Source: Actinomyces oricola (GTDB lineage: Bacteria; Actinomycetota; Actinomycetes; Actinomycetales; Actinomycetaceae). Taken from it: DNA of 64,000 nucleotides. This document shows, piece after piece, positions 28,062 to 37,069 of this stretch. The translations under genes were made by a program, and so were the position numbers. Each line of letters begins with the position of its first letter. Position 1 is the stretch's first letter. The stretch covers positions 62,001-126,000 of the forward strand of contig NZ_RYFV01000005.1 in NCBI RefSeq assembly GCF_004104015.1. The letters are read 5' to 3'. The notes below the pieces were generated by a model. The model made no database searches. It was given only the letters and a program-made list of their open reading frames with translations, and was not told the origin of the DNA.

Positions 28062-28098
28062 GGCGCGGCCCCGCCTCTGCGTGAGGCGGGGCCGCGCC
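28062..28098 (-). terminator. Strong hairpin downstream of rpsO
   Basis: A perfect 15-bp stem (GGCGCGGCCCCGCCT with its complement) and a 7-nt loop begin 31 nt past the rpsO stop. No T-run follows on the minus strand. It may terminate or attenuate before pnp. Confidence 0.6.
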
Positions 28099-28129
28099 CG
28101 CAGGATCGGATTGCGCGCTGCGCTCCCGC

Positions 28130-28399
28130 TCAGCGACGGATGCCCAGGCGGCCAATGAGGGAGCGGTAGCGCTCAATGTCCTCCTTCATGAGGTAGTCCA
28201 GGAGGCGGCGGCGCTTACCGATGAGCAGGTAGAGGCCACGGCGCGAGTGGTGGTCGTGGGCGTGGTCCTTGAAGTGCTCGGTGAGGTTGGCGATGCGCTC
28301 GGACAGGATGGCGACCTGCACCTCGGGGGAGCCCGTGTCACCCTCGTGGGTGGCGAACTCGGCGATGATCTGCTGCTTGCGCTCAGGGCTGACCGACAT
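28130..28399 (-). CDS. rpsO: 30S ribosomal protein S15
   Basis: Binds the central domain of 16S rRNA early in 30S assembly. The 89-residue protein has normal length and reads [40 protein letters not shown] and [21 protein letters not shown], all standard for S15. AAGGAG lies 5 nt before the ATG. A TGG-TAAAGT extended -10 element (28485-28493) is a likely promoter. It is followed by a strong hairpin and then pnp. Confidence 0.98.
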   Translation of the reverse strand: MSVSPERKQQIIAEFATHEGDTGSPEVQVAILSERIANLTEHFKDHAHDHHSRRGLYLLIGKRRRLLDYLMKEDIERYRSLIGRLGIRR

Positions 28400-28484
28400 G
28401 CGGACTCCTTCACTCTCGTTGCACGGAGCGCCGGGGCGGGTTCACCCGGGCTTGACTCATCCGTGGCCGATCGACGGCCCGGCT

Positions 28485-28493
28485 ACTTTACCA
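28485..28493 (-). promoter_or_regulatory. Candidate extended -10 promoter of rpsO
   Basis: TGG followed by TAAAGT on the minus strand (28493-28485), 86 nt upstream of the rpsO ATG. No matching -35 was seen, which is acceptable for an extended -10 promoter. Confidence 0.4.
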
Positions 28494-28535
28494 GCGCACC
28501 TTCCGGGAGCTCGTGGTCGCGGGTCGTGGGATGGC

Positions 28536-28560
28536 GCACAAGGCACAAGGCGCAAGGCAC
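28536..28560. repeat. 7-bp tandem repeat, about 3.6 copies
   Basis: Units GCACAAG, GCACAAG, GCGCAAG and GCAC follow each other just downstream of ribF. No function is evident. Confidence 0.7.
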
Positions 28561-28581
28561 CAGACGATGGCGTCCCCGGCC

Positions 28582-29607
28582 TCAGGCGGTAACGTCACTG
28601 GGATCAATGGGCGCCGGCACGGGCACCCCCAGGATCTGGGCCGAGCGCTCAATATCGGCGCGTATTTGGGTCAGCAGCGCTTCCAAGCCGTCGAAAGCGC
28701 GCATGGGGCGCAGGTACTCGACCAGGTCGATGGCGACCTCTTCGCCGTAGAGGTTGAGGTCGGCTCGACCCAGTACGTGCGCCTCGACAGTGCGCTGGGG
28801 AACGTCGTCGAAGGTGGGGTTGGTGCCAATCGATATGGCTGCGGGCAGGCGTTGGGCGGCCTCGCCCCCGCGCACGAGCCAGCCGGCGTAGACGCCGTCG
28901 GGCGGGACGACGCCGGCGGTGGCCGCATCCAGGTTGGCGGTGGGGAAGCCGAGCTCGCGCCCGCGCTTGTGACCGTGAACCACAACGCCGCGCATACGGT
29001 GGGGGCGGCCCAGCACCTCGGCGGCGCCGCGCACATCGCCGGCGCGCAGAAGCTCGCGCACCCAGGTGGAGGACCAGCGCCGCCCCCGGCTGGAGCGGAC
29101 CTTGTCGAGTATGTCGACCTCGATGCCATCTGCGGCCCCAATGGCCCGCAGGGTGGCGGCGTCCCCGGAGTTGTCCCGTCCGAAGCGCACGTCGTCGCCC
29201 ACAATGATGGAGCGGGCTCCCAGCAGGCGCTCCAGCCAGGTGCGCACGAAATCCTCGGGGCTCTGGTCGGCGAAGCTCAGGGTGTAGGCGATGACCAGGA
29301 CGGCGTCCAGGCCCAGGTCGGCCAGGGCGTCGAGGCGGTCGGGCAGGGAACTGACCAGCGGCAAGTCCAGATCTGGGCGGTGGACGCTACGCGGGTGAGG
29401 GGCGAAGGTGACGGCCACCGCCAGGGGCCGTCCGTCCCCGGCGCCTGCCGGGGGGGCGAGCTCGTGGGCCCGCTCGACCACCCGGGTGACAATGGCCTGG
29501 TGTCCGCGGTGGACGCCGTCAAAAACACCGACCGTCACCACCGAGCCGATCCCCCGGGGGCCGCTAAGGGCCTCGGGCACCTGCTCAGCGCCATACCAGA
29601 CCTCCAC
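28582..29607 (-). CDS. ribF: Bifunctional riboflavin kinase/FAD synthetase
   Basis: Makes FMN from riboflavin and then FAD. The 341-residue protein has the N-terminal adenylyltransferase domain with GVFDGVHRGH and TFAPHPRSVHRP, then WVRELLRAGDVRGAAEVLGRP. The C-terminal kinase domain has RGRELGFPTANLD and GTNPTFDD. The GTG at 29607 has GGAGG 4 nt upstream. It lies between truB and rpsO, its usual position in the nusA-infB-rbfA-truB-ribF-rpsO-pnp order, but a 328-nt gap separates it from the truB stop. Confidence 0.97.
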   Translation of the reverse strand: MEVWYGAEQVPEALSGPRGIGSVVTVGVFDGVHRGHQAIVTRVVERAHELAPPAGAGDGRPLAVAVTFAPHPRSVHRPDLDLPLVSSLPDRLDALADLGLDAVLVIAYTLSFADQSPEDFVRTWLERLLGARSIIVGDDVRFGRDNSGDAATLRAIGAADGIEVDILDKVRSSRGRRWSSTWVRELLRAGDVRGAAEVLGRPHRMRGVVVHGHKRGRELGFPTANLDAATAGVVPPDGVYAGWLVRGGEAAQRLPAAISIGTNPTFDDVPQRTVEAHVLGRADLNLYGEEVAIDLVEYLRPMRAFDGLEALLTQIRADIERSAQILGVPVPAPIDPSDVTA

Positions 29608-29935
29608 TGCACCTCCACTGCGGGCACATCAACCCTTGATCCACTGCGGCGGGTAGGGCCGCCGGTCCTGCGGTCAACCCTGCCACGACCGGGCCGGGCC
29701 GCGCGAACCAGCCGCAGCCCCGGCCGTTGACCTCCCCGGGGCCGGGTCGCGCGATTCCAAAACCCGTACGAGAGCCGCGGTGCGCGCCCGGCCCGGCACC
29801 CGCCCAGGGGGCGCCGGGGACGACTCACCGCCGCCCCCGGCCCACAACCTGTTCGGGGAAATCAACGCCCGGTGCGACCCCGGTGTCGTCTCCCAGGGCG
29901 CGTTGGCGGCCACTCGCCGAGCGTCTGAGTGCGTC
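29608..29935. other. Intergenic region between truB tail and ribF
   Basis: A 328-nt gap without a credible gene. Two related stretches, GGGCCGGGCCGCGCGA near 29691 and GGGCCGGGTCGCGCGA near 29740, form a direct repeat. The second can pair with CGCGCCCGGCCC near 29785, so a terminator for truB is plausible but not certain. Confidence 0.4.
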
Positions 29936-30394
29936 TCAGTGGCCGTGGCAGCCGCAGTGGCCGCCATGGCGGCCACCCTCAGCATCCTGATGGTGCCCCC
30001 GGCCATGGCCGCCACAACCGCAGCCCTGTGAGGCCGGGGCCGAGACGTCCCTGAGGCCCAGCACATTGCCTTCCTTGCGTCCGGGCGCGACTCCGGAGAA
30101 CGCCTCATCCTCCTGCTCCCAAGCGGTCGGTCCAGTCGGGCTATTGTCCAAGGCCGCCGTGGTGGTTGCGGCCATCGCGAGCCCGGCCGCCCCCCGCTCC
30201 CCCGCCGGCTCCAGGGGCTCCGCGGGCTCGGGGCGACGGTGCTCTTCTCCCGACGCCTGGACGACTCCCGACGCCTGGACGACGGGGGCCATTTCGGGCT
30301 CATTGGCACTATTGGGCGCATGGTGCCCGTGGTGTCCGCAGGCGCAGCCCCGACCAGTTCGTCCTCCGGCCCGGTTGTCCATCTGCTGGGTCAT
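29936..30394 (-). CDS. Cys/His-rich putative metal-binding protein, internal ORF in the truB frame
   Basis: A 152-codon segment can be translated on its own from the ATG at 30394, which has GAGGTGA (30409-30403) 8 nt upstream, a good ribosome binding site. It carries CACGHHGHH at residues 14-22 and, at the C-terminus, [12 protein letters not shown] and HCGCHGH: six Cys and about twelve His. The middle is Ala/Pro/Glu-rich and contains a VVQASG tandem pair. No known domain was recognised. The clusters suggest binding of zinc, nickel or copper (inference). At the present repeat length it is also the C-terminal part of TruB. Confidence 0.6.
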   Translation of the reverse strand: MTQQMDNRAGGRTGRGCACGHHGHHAPNSANEPEMAPVVQASGVVQASGEEHRRPEPAEPLEPAGERGAAGLAMAATTTAALDNSPTGPTAWEQEDEAFSGVAPGRKEGNVLGLRDVSAPASQGCGCGGHGRGHHQDAEGGRHGGHCGCHGH

Positions 30395-31735
30395 AGTGGC
30401 TCTCACCTCTTGTCCTGTTTGTCCTGTAGTCCTGTAGTCCTGTAGTCCTGGCTTCCCGGAGCGTTTTCCAGCACGATCCGCGCCGCCGGCCCCGAGCGGT
30501 CCGTCCTGGCCGGGACGGGGGAACACCAGCACGGGACGGGCGTTCGAGCCCTGGGGGGCCAACAGTGCCACGAGCGCGCCGTCGGGGGCGAACCCGGCGG
30601 CCAGATGCCGGCTGTCCGTGCCGCGGACCGCTTTGGAGGCGATGGGGTGCTGTGGGGAGCGGGCCCGGTCCAGGACGGCCACAGGCAGGTACTGGCCGTA
30701 ACCCAGGGCGCGGGCTTCCGCCTCACTGAGCTCGACGGACGCGAAACAGCGGCGGGCGGCATCCGGAAGCGGCAGCACCGCCAGGCCCTGCGGGGACTCG
30801 GTGGCGGCGTCGGCCTCCACCTGGGTACTCAGCGCATCCAGGCCGACGGCCTCGCCGACCGCAAAGGGCCCCACTCGGGTGCGGCGCAGCGCCGTCAGAT
30901 GCGCCCCGCACCCCAGGGAGGCGCCCAAGTCCCGGGCCAGGGCCCGTACGTAGGTCCCCGAGGAGCAGACGACCTGCACCTCCAGGTCCACCACGGCGGT
31001 GGCGTCAGCGGCCGTGGCGGGTCTTGGCTGCGCCAGCAGATTCAGTTCGTGGATGGTCACGGGCCTGGCTCCGAGCGTGACCTCCTGCCCCTCCCGCACC
31101 CGGGTGTAGGAGCGCACGCCGTCGACCTTGATGGCGGATACGGCGCTGGGAACCTGCATAATCGGCCCTCTCAGACCGCTTAGAGCCGCCTCAATGCGCG
31201 CGCCCAGGGTCTGTTCCCAGTCCGGAGGGCTGCCGGGGCCGGGGCAGCCGCGGGCCGCGGTGACTTCTCCTTGAGCATCCTCGGTAAGGGTCTCCTGGCC
31301 CAGGCGAATGGTCGCCAGGTAGGCCTTGTCGGCCCCCACCAGGTAGGTCAGGAGGCGTGTGGCCCGGCCCACGCCCACCACGAGCAGGCCGGTGGCCATG
31401 GGATCCAGGGTGCCGGCGTGACCCACTTTGCGGGTGGCGGCCAAGCGCCGGGTGGCGGCCACGACATCATGGCTGGTGATCCCGGCGGGCTTGTCGACCA
31501 GGACCAGGCCATCGGCCGCGGTGACCGCCCCGCGCTCTACCCGGGGGCGGACAGCGTGGGCGGGGCGCCCGCACGGGGCCCGGCGCGGGCCCATGCCACT
31601 GGCGGCCGGGCTGAGCGCCCCCGCCCCCGGGCCGACACCCTCGCGGAGCACCGGCCCAGGTTCGCCGAGGGCCGGCCGGCCCGTGGAGCTCATGGTGGCC
31701 TTGTCGGCCCGCCCGGGCGGGACGGACCGGTTCAC
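29936..31735 (-). CDS. truB: tRNA pseudouridine(55) synthase TruB with in-frame Cys/His-rich C-terminal extension
   Basis: TruB isomerises U55 to pseudouridine in the tRNA T-loop. The frame is 599 codons, about twice the usual size. An N-terminal low-complexity extension (about residues 1-70) precedes the catalytic domain [31 protein letters not shown] (catalytic Asp), [13 protein letters not shown] and a TruB C-terminal domain ending near residue 430. Then comes an 8-bp tandem repeat region ([11 protein letters not shown]) and a 152-residue Cys/His-rich part. One more repeat unit would end TruB at the TGA at 30405-30403. The GTG at 31735 overlaps the rbfA stop; ATG 31693 and GTG 31525 are alternative starts. 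Function is certain; the fusion may be slippage or an assembly error. Confidence 0.9.
   Translation of the reverse strand: MNRSVPPGRADKATMSSTGRPALGEPGPVLREGVGPGAGALSPAASGMGPRRAPCGRPAHAVRPRVERGAVTAADGLVLVDKPAGITSHDVVAATRRLAATRKVGHAGTLDPMATGLLVVGVGRATRLLTYLVGADKAYLATIRLGQETLTEDAQGEVTAARGCPGPGSPPDWEQTLGARIEAALSGLRGPIMQVPSAVSAIKVDGVRSYTRVREGQEVTLGARPVTIHELNLLAQPRPATAADATAVVDLEVQVVCSSGTYVRALARDLGASLGCGAHLTALRRTRVGPFAVGEAVGLDALSTQVEADAATESPQGLAVLPLPDAARRCFASVELSEAEARALGYGQYLPVAVLDRARSPQHPIASKAVRGTDSRHLAAGFAPDGALVALLAPQGSNARPVLVFPRPGQDGPLGAGGADRAGKRSGKPGLQDYRTTGQTGQEVRATMTQQMDNRAGGRTGRGCACGHHGHHAPNSANEPEMAPVVQASGVVQASGEEHRRPEPAEPLEPAGERGAAGLAMAATTTAALDNSPTGPTAWEQEDEAFSGVAPGRKEGNVLGLRDVSAPASQGCGCGGHGRGHHQDAEGGRHGGHCGCHGH
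30251..30284. repeat. 18-bp tandem duplication in the Cys/His-rich ORF
   Basis: CGACGCCTGGACGACTCC recurs 18 bp later (starts 30251 and 30269), encoding VVQASG twice. It keeps the frame. Confidence 0.7.
30412..30450. repeat. 8-bp tandem repeat at the 3' end of the truB domain
   Basis: GTCCTGTA is repeated at 30421, 30429 and 30437, with a partial fourth unit GTCCTG (30445-30450) and a degenerate 9-nt copy GTCCTGTTT at 30412-30420. On the coding strand the unit is CAGGACTA-like. Since 8 is not a multiple of 3, every gain or loss changes the reading frame of truB. Confidence 0.9.
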
Positions 31736-32235
31736 TGCTCCCGGTCCTGGGGGGACGCCGCACCGGAGGCCGGCGCCCGCCCGGGGGCCTCGGCCGCGTC
31801 GGTCTGCCCGGGGGCCTCGTCATCGTGGCGGTAAGGATCGGCGTCCCCGGCGTAGGTGGCGCCCACCGAGGCGCGGGCAATCTCCTCATCTCTGGCACGG
31901 GCCTGGGCCAGGGCGTCCTCCAGTGTCTTGGCGGCGGTCGGCAGGGCGTCGAGCTGAAAGCTGAGCGCTGGAGTCAGGCGAATCTCCAGGGCCTTGCCGA
32001 CCTCGGAGCGGATGAGGCCCTTGGCCGAGTCCAGAGCCGCGGCGGAGTCGCGGCGGTCCTTGTCGGTGCCGTAGACGGTGTAGAAGACGGTCGCCTGCTG
32101 CAAGTCGCCGGTGACGCGCACATCGGTAATGGTCACGAAGCCCAGGCGCGGGTCCTTGATCCGCCCTTGAAGGAGGCGGGCGACGGTCTCGTGAATGCGG
32201 TCGGCGACCTTGCGGGCGCGGGCGGCGTCGGCCAT
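31732..32235 (-). CDS. rbfA: 30S ribosome-binding factor RbfA
   Basis: Cold-shock maturation factor for the 16S rRNA 5' end. The 167-residue product has the KH-like RbfA fold: [43 protein letters not shown], and the C-terminal [14 protein letters not shown] Pro/Ala/Asp-rich tail of about 45 residues follows. GAGGAG precedes the ATG. It is the first gene of rbfA-truB, since rarD lies upstream on the other strand and infB ends at its own terminator. The stop overlaps the truB GTG. Confidence 0.96.
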   Translation of the reverse strand: MADAARARKVADRIHETVARLLQGRIKDPRLGFVTITDVRVTGDLQQATVFYTVYGTDKDRRDSAAALDSAKGLIRSEVGKALEIRLTPALSFQLDALPTAAKTLEDALAQARARDEEIARASVGATYAGDADPYRHDDEAPGQTDAAEAPGRAPASGAASPQDREQ

Positions 32236-32393
32236 GGTGTGCTCCTCGACTGGCGGATGAGTGGAATCGCCTCAGCGGCAGCAAGCGATTGTGCCTCACC
32301 AGTGCCCCGGTGCGCTGCGGCGCACCTCACCCTGCGGGCGCCTCCCAACCTGCCGGTAGGATCAGAGCCCACACAGTGAAGGACCGCCTATTC

Positions 32394-33425
32394 ATGCCGC
32401 CCACCGACAGCGCCCCGCCCGTACCCCCTCCCGGCGGCTCCGGCTCCACCCGCCTCCCTGACCCGCCCCCAAGCGACTCTGCCCCACCGGCCGCGAGGGC
32501 AGCGGCTGGGGAGGACCGCACCTCGAGTGCGGGCATGGCCATGGTCCTGGGGTGCTACCTGCTGTGGGGGCTGTTCCCCATGTACTTCGTCCTGCTCTCA
32601 GCGGCCGGGAGTGTGGAGATCATTGGGCATCGGCTGGTGTGGACGCTGGTGACCTGCCTGATCCTGGTCGCCCTTCGGGGTGCCTGGGCGCCGCTGCGGC
32701 GGGTGCTGAGCTCCCCGCGAAGGCTGGGCGTCCTCGCCGTCTCGGGGGCGCTGGTGACGGTGAACTGGCTGGTCTACGTCTACGGCGTCAACACGGCGCG
32801 CACCGCCGACGCTGCCCTGGGCTACTTCATTAACCCGCTGGTCACAGTGGCCCTGGCGGCTCTTGTCCTCGGCGAGCGCCTGCGCCCGGCCCAGGGCGCA
32901 GCCGTGTGCCTGGCGACGGCGGGGGTCGGAGTACTGGTGGTGGCGCAAGGCTCTCTTCCGTGGATCTCTTTGGCACTGGCGTTCAGCTTCGGCCTGTACG
33001 GGCTGGTCAAGAAGCGCGTCGGCGCCCAGGTGGACGCTTTGACGGGGCTGACGGTGGAGAGCGCCGTGGTTTCGCCTGTGGCGCTGGCCTACCTGGTGTG
33101 GCTGACGGCCCGTGGCGCTGACGTGCTCCACGGCCCTGAGGCCTCCCCCGCCCTGGCAGGGCTCCTGGTGCTCGCCGGTCCCGTGACCGCGGTGCCGTTG
33201 CTGCTCTTCGCCGCGGGCACGCGGCGCGTGCCCCTGAGCGTGGTGGGCCTGAGCCAGTACATTGCCCCGGTCCTCCAGTTCCTGGTGGCCTGGGGCGTCT
33301 TCCACGAGGAGATCTCGCCCGCCCGGTGGGCGGCCATGATCCTGGTGTGGGTGGCCGTAGGCGTTTTCGTCCTCGATGTTCTGTACCAGGCTGCGCGCCG
33401 CCCCCGCCTCCGCGCGCCCGGCTGA
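32394..33425 (+). CDS. RarD-type EamA family transporter
   Basis: Inner-membrane permease of the drug/metabolite transporter superfamily. The 343-residue protein has a Pro/Ser-rich N-terminus of about 45 residues and then about ten hydrophobic segments, starting VLGCYLLWGLFPMYFVLL. It contains NWLVYVYGVNTARTADAALGY with FINPL, and a repeat-two segment VGLSQYIAPVLQFLVAW, both typical of RarD (chloramphenicol-sensitivity protein homologues). The true substrate is unknown. The ATG at 32394 has AAGGA 10 nt upstream; a GTG at 32376 is an alternative, and TAGGAT at 32357-32362 is a -10 candidate. It interrupts the infB-rbfA order on the opposite strand. Confidence 0.88.
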   Translation: MPPTDSAPPVPPPGGSGSTRLPDPPPSDSAPPAARAAAGEDRTSSAGMAMVLGCYLLWGLFPMYFVLLSAAGSVEIIGHRLVWTLVTCLILVALRGAWAPLRRVLSSPRRLGVLAVSGALVTVNWLVYVYGVNTARTADAALGYFINPLVTVALAALVLGERLRPAQGAAVCLATAGVGVLVVAQGSLPWISLALAFSFGLYGLVKKRVGAQVDALTGLTVESAVVSPVALAYLVWLTARGADVLHGPEASPALAGLLVLAGPVTAVPLLLFAAGTRRVPLSVVGLSQYIAPVLQFLVAWGVFHEEISPARWAAMILVWVAVGVFVLDVLYQAARRPRLRAPG

Positions 33426-33560
33426 GGACCGCCTCCCAGCCGTTTCCCCCACCATGGAGCACTCACATGGAGCACTCATCTCCTGTGAATCTCTTATATC
33501 CCTGTTCCTGTCGAGACTGGCCGGCCTCGCCATAGCGTGAGGGCGGGAACACATGCGGAA

Positions 33561-33598
33561 ACGGGCTCGTGTTGTGCTGCCGCACAACACGAGCCCGT
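33561..33598 (-). terminator. Strong terminator downstream of infB
   Basis: A perfect 17-bp stem (ACGGGCTCGTGTTGTGC and its complement) with a 4-nt loop lies 24 nt past the infB stop and is followed on the minus strand by TTTCCGC. It can also act on rarD transcripts from the other side. Confidence 0.8.
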
Positions 33599-33622
33599 CA
33601 GTAGGACCGAACAATGAGCCGG

Positions 33623-36541
33623 TCAGTCGCGCGGCTTCTCACGCATCTCCCAGGTCTCAATGACATCGCCTTCAGCAATGTCCTTGAAGCCCAGGTTAAT
33701 ACCGCACTCGTAGCCCTCACGGACCTCGGTGACGTCATCCTTCTCGCGACGCAGGGTCTCAATGGTGAGGTCGCCGGCCACGACGACGCCATCGCGCACC
33801 AGGCGGGCCTTGGCACCCCGCCTAATGGAGCCGGAGCGCACAATAGAGCCCGCAATCGAGCCGAACCTCGAGGAGTAGAAGACCTGACGGACCTCGGCGC
33901 TGCCCAACCCGACCTCTTCGTAGACGGGCTTGAGCATGCCCTTCATGGCGGACTCGACGTCCTCAATGGCCTGGTAGATCACCGAGTAGAACTTCATGTC
34001 AACGCCCTCGCGGTCAGCCAGCTCGGCCACCCGCTCGGCGGGACGCACATTGAAACCGATAATGACGGCGGAGTCCACGGTGGCGAGGTTGACATCGTTC
34101 TGCGTAATCGCACCCACGCCGCGATGGATGACGCGCAGCGCAACCTCCTCGCCCACATCGATCTTGAGCAGGGAGTCCTCCAGCGCCTCGACCGCCCCCG
34201 AGGAGTCGCCCTTGAGGATGAGGTTGAGGGTGTCGACCTTGCCCTCCTTGAGGACATCGGTGAGGTTCTCCAGCGAGACGCGCTTGCGGCGCTTGGCCAG
34301 CAGGGCGGCGCGCTCGGCCGCCTCCCGCTTGCCCGCGATCTGGCGGGCGGTGCGGTCCTCGGGCGCCACAATGAAGGAGTCGCCGGCGCTGGGCACGCTG
34401 GTCAGCCCCAGGACGAGGGCCGGCCGGGCCGGGCCGGCCTCCTCCAGATTCTCGCCGTGCTCGTCGAACATGGCGCGCACGCGCCCGTAGGCGCTGCCGG
34501 CGACAATGGGATCACCCACGCGCAGGGTGCCGCGCTCCACCAGGACGGTGGTGACGGCGCCGCGGCCCTTGTCCAGCTTGGCCTCAATGGTCACGCCGCG
34601 CGCATCGCTACTCGGGTCGGCCCGCAGGTCCAGGGCGGCGTCTGCGGTGAGCAGGACGGCCTCGAGCAGCTCATCAATATGGAGGTGCTGTTTGGCGGAG
34701 ATGTCGACGAACATGGTGTCGCCGCCGTACTCCTCAGGCACCAGGCCGTACTCGGTGAGCTGACCGCGGATCTTCTCCGGGTTAGCGCCCTCCTTGTCGA
34801 TCTTGTTGACCGCCACCACAATCGGCACGCTCGCCGCCTGCGCATGGTTGAGGGCCTCAACAGTCTGCGGCATAACGCCGTCGTCGGCGGCCACCACGAG
34901 GATGGCTATGTCCGTCACCTCCGCACCGCGGGCGCGCATAGCCGTAAAGGCCTCGTGGCCGGGGGTGTCAATGAAGGTGATGGGACGCTCCTCGCCACCG
35001 AGTTCCACATGCACCTGGTAGGCGCCAATGGACTGGGTGATGCCGCCGGCCTCGCCGGCGACGACATCGGTGGAACGGATGGCGTCCAAGAGCTTGGTCT
35101 TGCCGTGGTCGACGTGACCCATGACGGTGACCACGGGGGGCCGCGGCCGCAGGTCGGCGTCGTCGACCTGGGCCTCCTCGGCCTCCAGGTCGATGGAGAA
35201 GGACTCCAGCAGCTCACGGTCCTCGTCCTCGGGTGAGACGATCTGGACGTTGTAGCCCAATTCGGCTCCCAGGAGGGCGAAGGTGTCCTCATCCAGGGAC
35301 TGGGTGGCCGTGGCCATCTCCCCCAGGTGGAACAGGACGGTGACCAGGGCCGCGGGGTTGGCGTTGATCTTCTCGGCCAAGTCGGTGAGTGTGGCGCCCT
35401 GGCGCACGCGCACCGGGGTGGAGCCGTCGCCGCGCGGAACGATCACGCCGCCGATGGACGGCGCGGACTGCTGCTCGAACTCCTGGCGCTTAGCGCGCCT
35501 GGACTTGCGGCCGCGCGGAGCGCCACCACCGCGCCCGAAGGCGCCCTGGGTGGAGCCGCGGCCGCCGCGACCACCACGGGGGCCGCCAAAGCCACCGCGC
35601 GGGGCGCCCCCGCCGGCGGCGCCACGACCACCGCCGCCCGGGCGCGAGCCCCGGCCGCCGGCGCCGCCGCGGGCCGGGGCACCGGGGCGAACCAAGGAGG
35701 ACTGTCCGGGCATCATGCCCGGGTTGGGACGAGGACCGCCCGGACGGGGCCCGGGGCGAGGGCCGCCCTGAGAGCGAGAGCCGGGGGCGCCCTGAGGGCG
35801 CGTCCCCCCCGAGCCGCCGGGACGAGGCCCGCCTTGAGGCCGGGGCCCGCCGGAGCGCTGCCCCCCCTGGGGGCGCGGCCCACCGGAGCCTCCCGGGCGG
35901 GGCATGCCCTGGGAGGAGGCGAAGGGGTTATTGCCCGGGCGCGGCGCACTGGGCCGCGGCCCGCCACCGGAGCGGCCCCCGCCCTGCCCGGAGCGACCAC
36001 CGCGGCCCCCCGAGCGGGGCATGCCCTGGGAGGAGGCGAAGGGGTTATTGCCCGGGCGCGGCGCACTGGGTCGCGGCCCCGGAGTGGGGGCGTTGCGGCG
36101 CGGGCCCGGAACCGGGGCCGCCGGAGACGCCGGGGGCTCAGGTTTGCGAGCGGCCGGTGCCGCCGAGGTCGGGCGCGCCGGTGTGGGCGCCTGGGGCACC
36201 GGGCGCCCCTGGGTGGGCTTGGGGGTCGGCGGCGCCGCGGGGGCGGGCTTGGGACCGGGCTTGGGGGCGCTGGGCCTGGGACCGGGGCGGGCGCCGGGCT
36301 TCGGGGTGGGCTTGGCGGCCTTCTCCCCGCCCTTCTTCTCCCCGCCTTTGGCCTTGGGCGCGGAGGCCTGGGAACCGAAGTGCTCGCGAACGCGACGGGC
36401 GACGGGGGGCTCAACAGCCGAGGAGGCCGCCTTGACGAACTCCCCCTGGTCCTTGAGCCAGGCCAGGATCATCCTGGAGGTAATCTTCTTGCCAGTAGGG
36501 TCGAGCTCTTTCGCGAGCTCATGAACGCGTGGTTTTGCCAC
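33623..36541 (-). CDS. infB: Translation initiation factor IF-2
   Basis: GTPase that places initiator tRNA on the 30S subunit. The 972-residue protein has the IF2 N-terminal helical motif ([14 protein letters not shown]), then a long Pro/Gly/Arg-rich region (about 60-350). The G domain has [31 protein letters not shown] and [10 protein letters not shown], followed by domains II-IV. The disordered region contains two copies of [13 protein letters not shown] 39 residues apart (117-bp period). The start is a GTG at 36541 with AGGAG 4 nt before it. It follows ylxR and ends at a strong terminator, so rbfA is not in its transcript. Confidence 0.98.
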   Translation of the reverse strand: MAKPRVHELAKELDPTGKKITSRMILAWLKDQGEFVKAASSAVEPPVARRVREHFGSQASAPKAKGGEKKGGEKAAKPTPKPGARPGPRPSAPKPGPKPAPAAPPTPKPTQGRPVPQAPTPARPTSAAPAARKPEPPASPAAPVPGPRRNAPTPGPRPSAPRPGNNPFASSQGMPRSGGRGGRSGQGGGRSGGGPRPSAPRPGNNPFASSQGMPRPGGSGGPRPQGGQRSGGPRPQGGPRPGGSGGTRPQGAPGSRSQGGPRPGPRPGGPRPNPGMMPGQSSLVRPGAPARGGAGGRGSRPGGGGRGAAGGGAPRGGFGGPRGGRGGRGSTQGAFGRGGGAPRGRKSRRAKRQEFEQQSAPSIGGVIVPRGDGSTPVRVRQGATLTDLAEKINANPAALVTVLFHLGEMATATQSLDEDTFALLGAELGYNVQIVSPEDEDRELLESFSIDLEAEEAQVDDADLRPRPPVVTVMGHVDHGKTKLLDAIRSTDVVAGEAGGITQSIGAYQVHVELGGEERPITFIDTPGHEAFTAMRARGAEVTDIAILVVAADDGVMPQTVEALNHAQAASVPIVVAVNKIDKEGANPEKIRGQLTEYGLVPEEYGGDTMFVDISAKQHLHIDELLEAVLLTADAALDLRADPSSDARGVTIEAKLDKGRGAVTTVLVERGTLRVGDPIVAGSAYGRVRAMFDEHGENLEEAGPARPALVLGLTSVPSAGDSFIVAPEDRTARQIAGKREAAERAALLAKRRKRVSLENLTDVLKEGKVDTLNLILKGDSSGAVEALEDSLLKIDVGEEVALRVIHRGVGAITQNDVNLATVDSAVIIGFNVRPAERVAELADREGVDMKFYSVIYQAIEDVESAMKGMLKPVYEEVGLGSAEVRQVFYSSRFGSIAGSIVRSGSIRRGAKARLVRDGVVVAGDLTIETLRREKDDVTEVREGYECGINLGFKDIAEGDVIETWEMREKPRD
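35898..36081. repeat. Near-identical direct repeat of about 63 bp within infB
   Basis: Two copies, about 35898-35961 and 36016-36081, lie 117 bp apart and differ at only one or two bases. They encode [21 protein letters not shown] twice. Such repeats are in the disordered N-terminal region and could recombine without breaking the frame. Confidence 0.75.
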
Positions 36542-36631
36542 TTTTCTCCTGTCCGGTTGCCCACCCCGGACAGGGTGGGCGCTAGTAGAGGCAGCTCATC
36601 GCTGGGTACTCATCGGGTGCCCATCGGCTTC

Positions 36632-36955
36632 CTACCCGCCTTTGCTATCGGTCGTCCCGGCCCCGGTGGGGCCGGCGTACTCGCCCGGCCGCCGGCTGGT
36701 GAGCCAGCTCCGAACGGGGGTCGCATCTGGCGACCCACTGGTGCGCAGGGCTCGCCGGAAGGCGCGCCTGCGCTCGGCGAGGTCGAGGCACGCCGGATCC
36801 GGGTGGATCCAGGCGCCGCGCCCGGGCGCTGTGGCGCGGGCGTCAACGGCGAGCTCGCCGCTCGTCGTCATGGTCAGGCGCAGGAGTTGCGCCCGGGGGG
36901 CCTTGCCACGGCAGCCAATGCACGTGCGCTCAGGCTGGTGGGTGGTGCGTGCCAC
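36632..36955 (-). CDS. ylxR: YlxR family RNA-binding protein (DUF448)
   Basis: Small nucleic-acid-binding protein of the nusA-infB operon; a Clostridioides difficile homologue stimulates RNase P and a cyanobacterial one acts as a regulator. The 107-residue product has PERTCIGCRGKAPRAQLLRL, the GRGAWIHPDPACLDLAERRRAF stretch split by standard residues, and a C-terminal basic region. The Cys-x-x-Cys is intact. The start is a GTG at 36955 with a weak GGTGA. It lies between nusA and infB as in most actinobacteria. Confidence 0.92.
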   Translation of the reverse strand: MARTTHQPERTCIGCRGKAPRAQLLRLTMTTSGELAVDARATAPGRGAWIHPDPACLDLAERRRAFRRALRTSGSPDATPVRSWLTSRRPGEYAGPTGAGTTDSKGG

Positions 36956-37069
36956 CGGTCACCGTGTCCTTCCGCTCAGCCTCAACCGCCGTCGCGGAGG
37001 CACAATTCGCCGTTGGGCGGCAGCCTGTACCCCCGGTAGGGCCCGCGAGGAGTCTACCGGTCCAGCGGC

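Noticed and set aside
33614-37039. Long plus-strand frames (540 and 570 codons) opposite infB and ylxR
   Set aside because: Low-complexity antisense products; the minus strand encodes clear IF-2 and YlxR.
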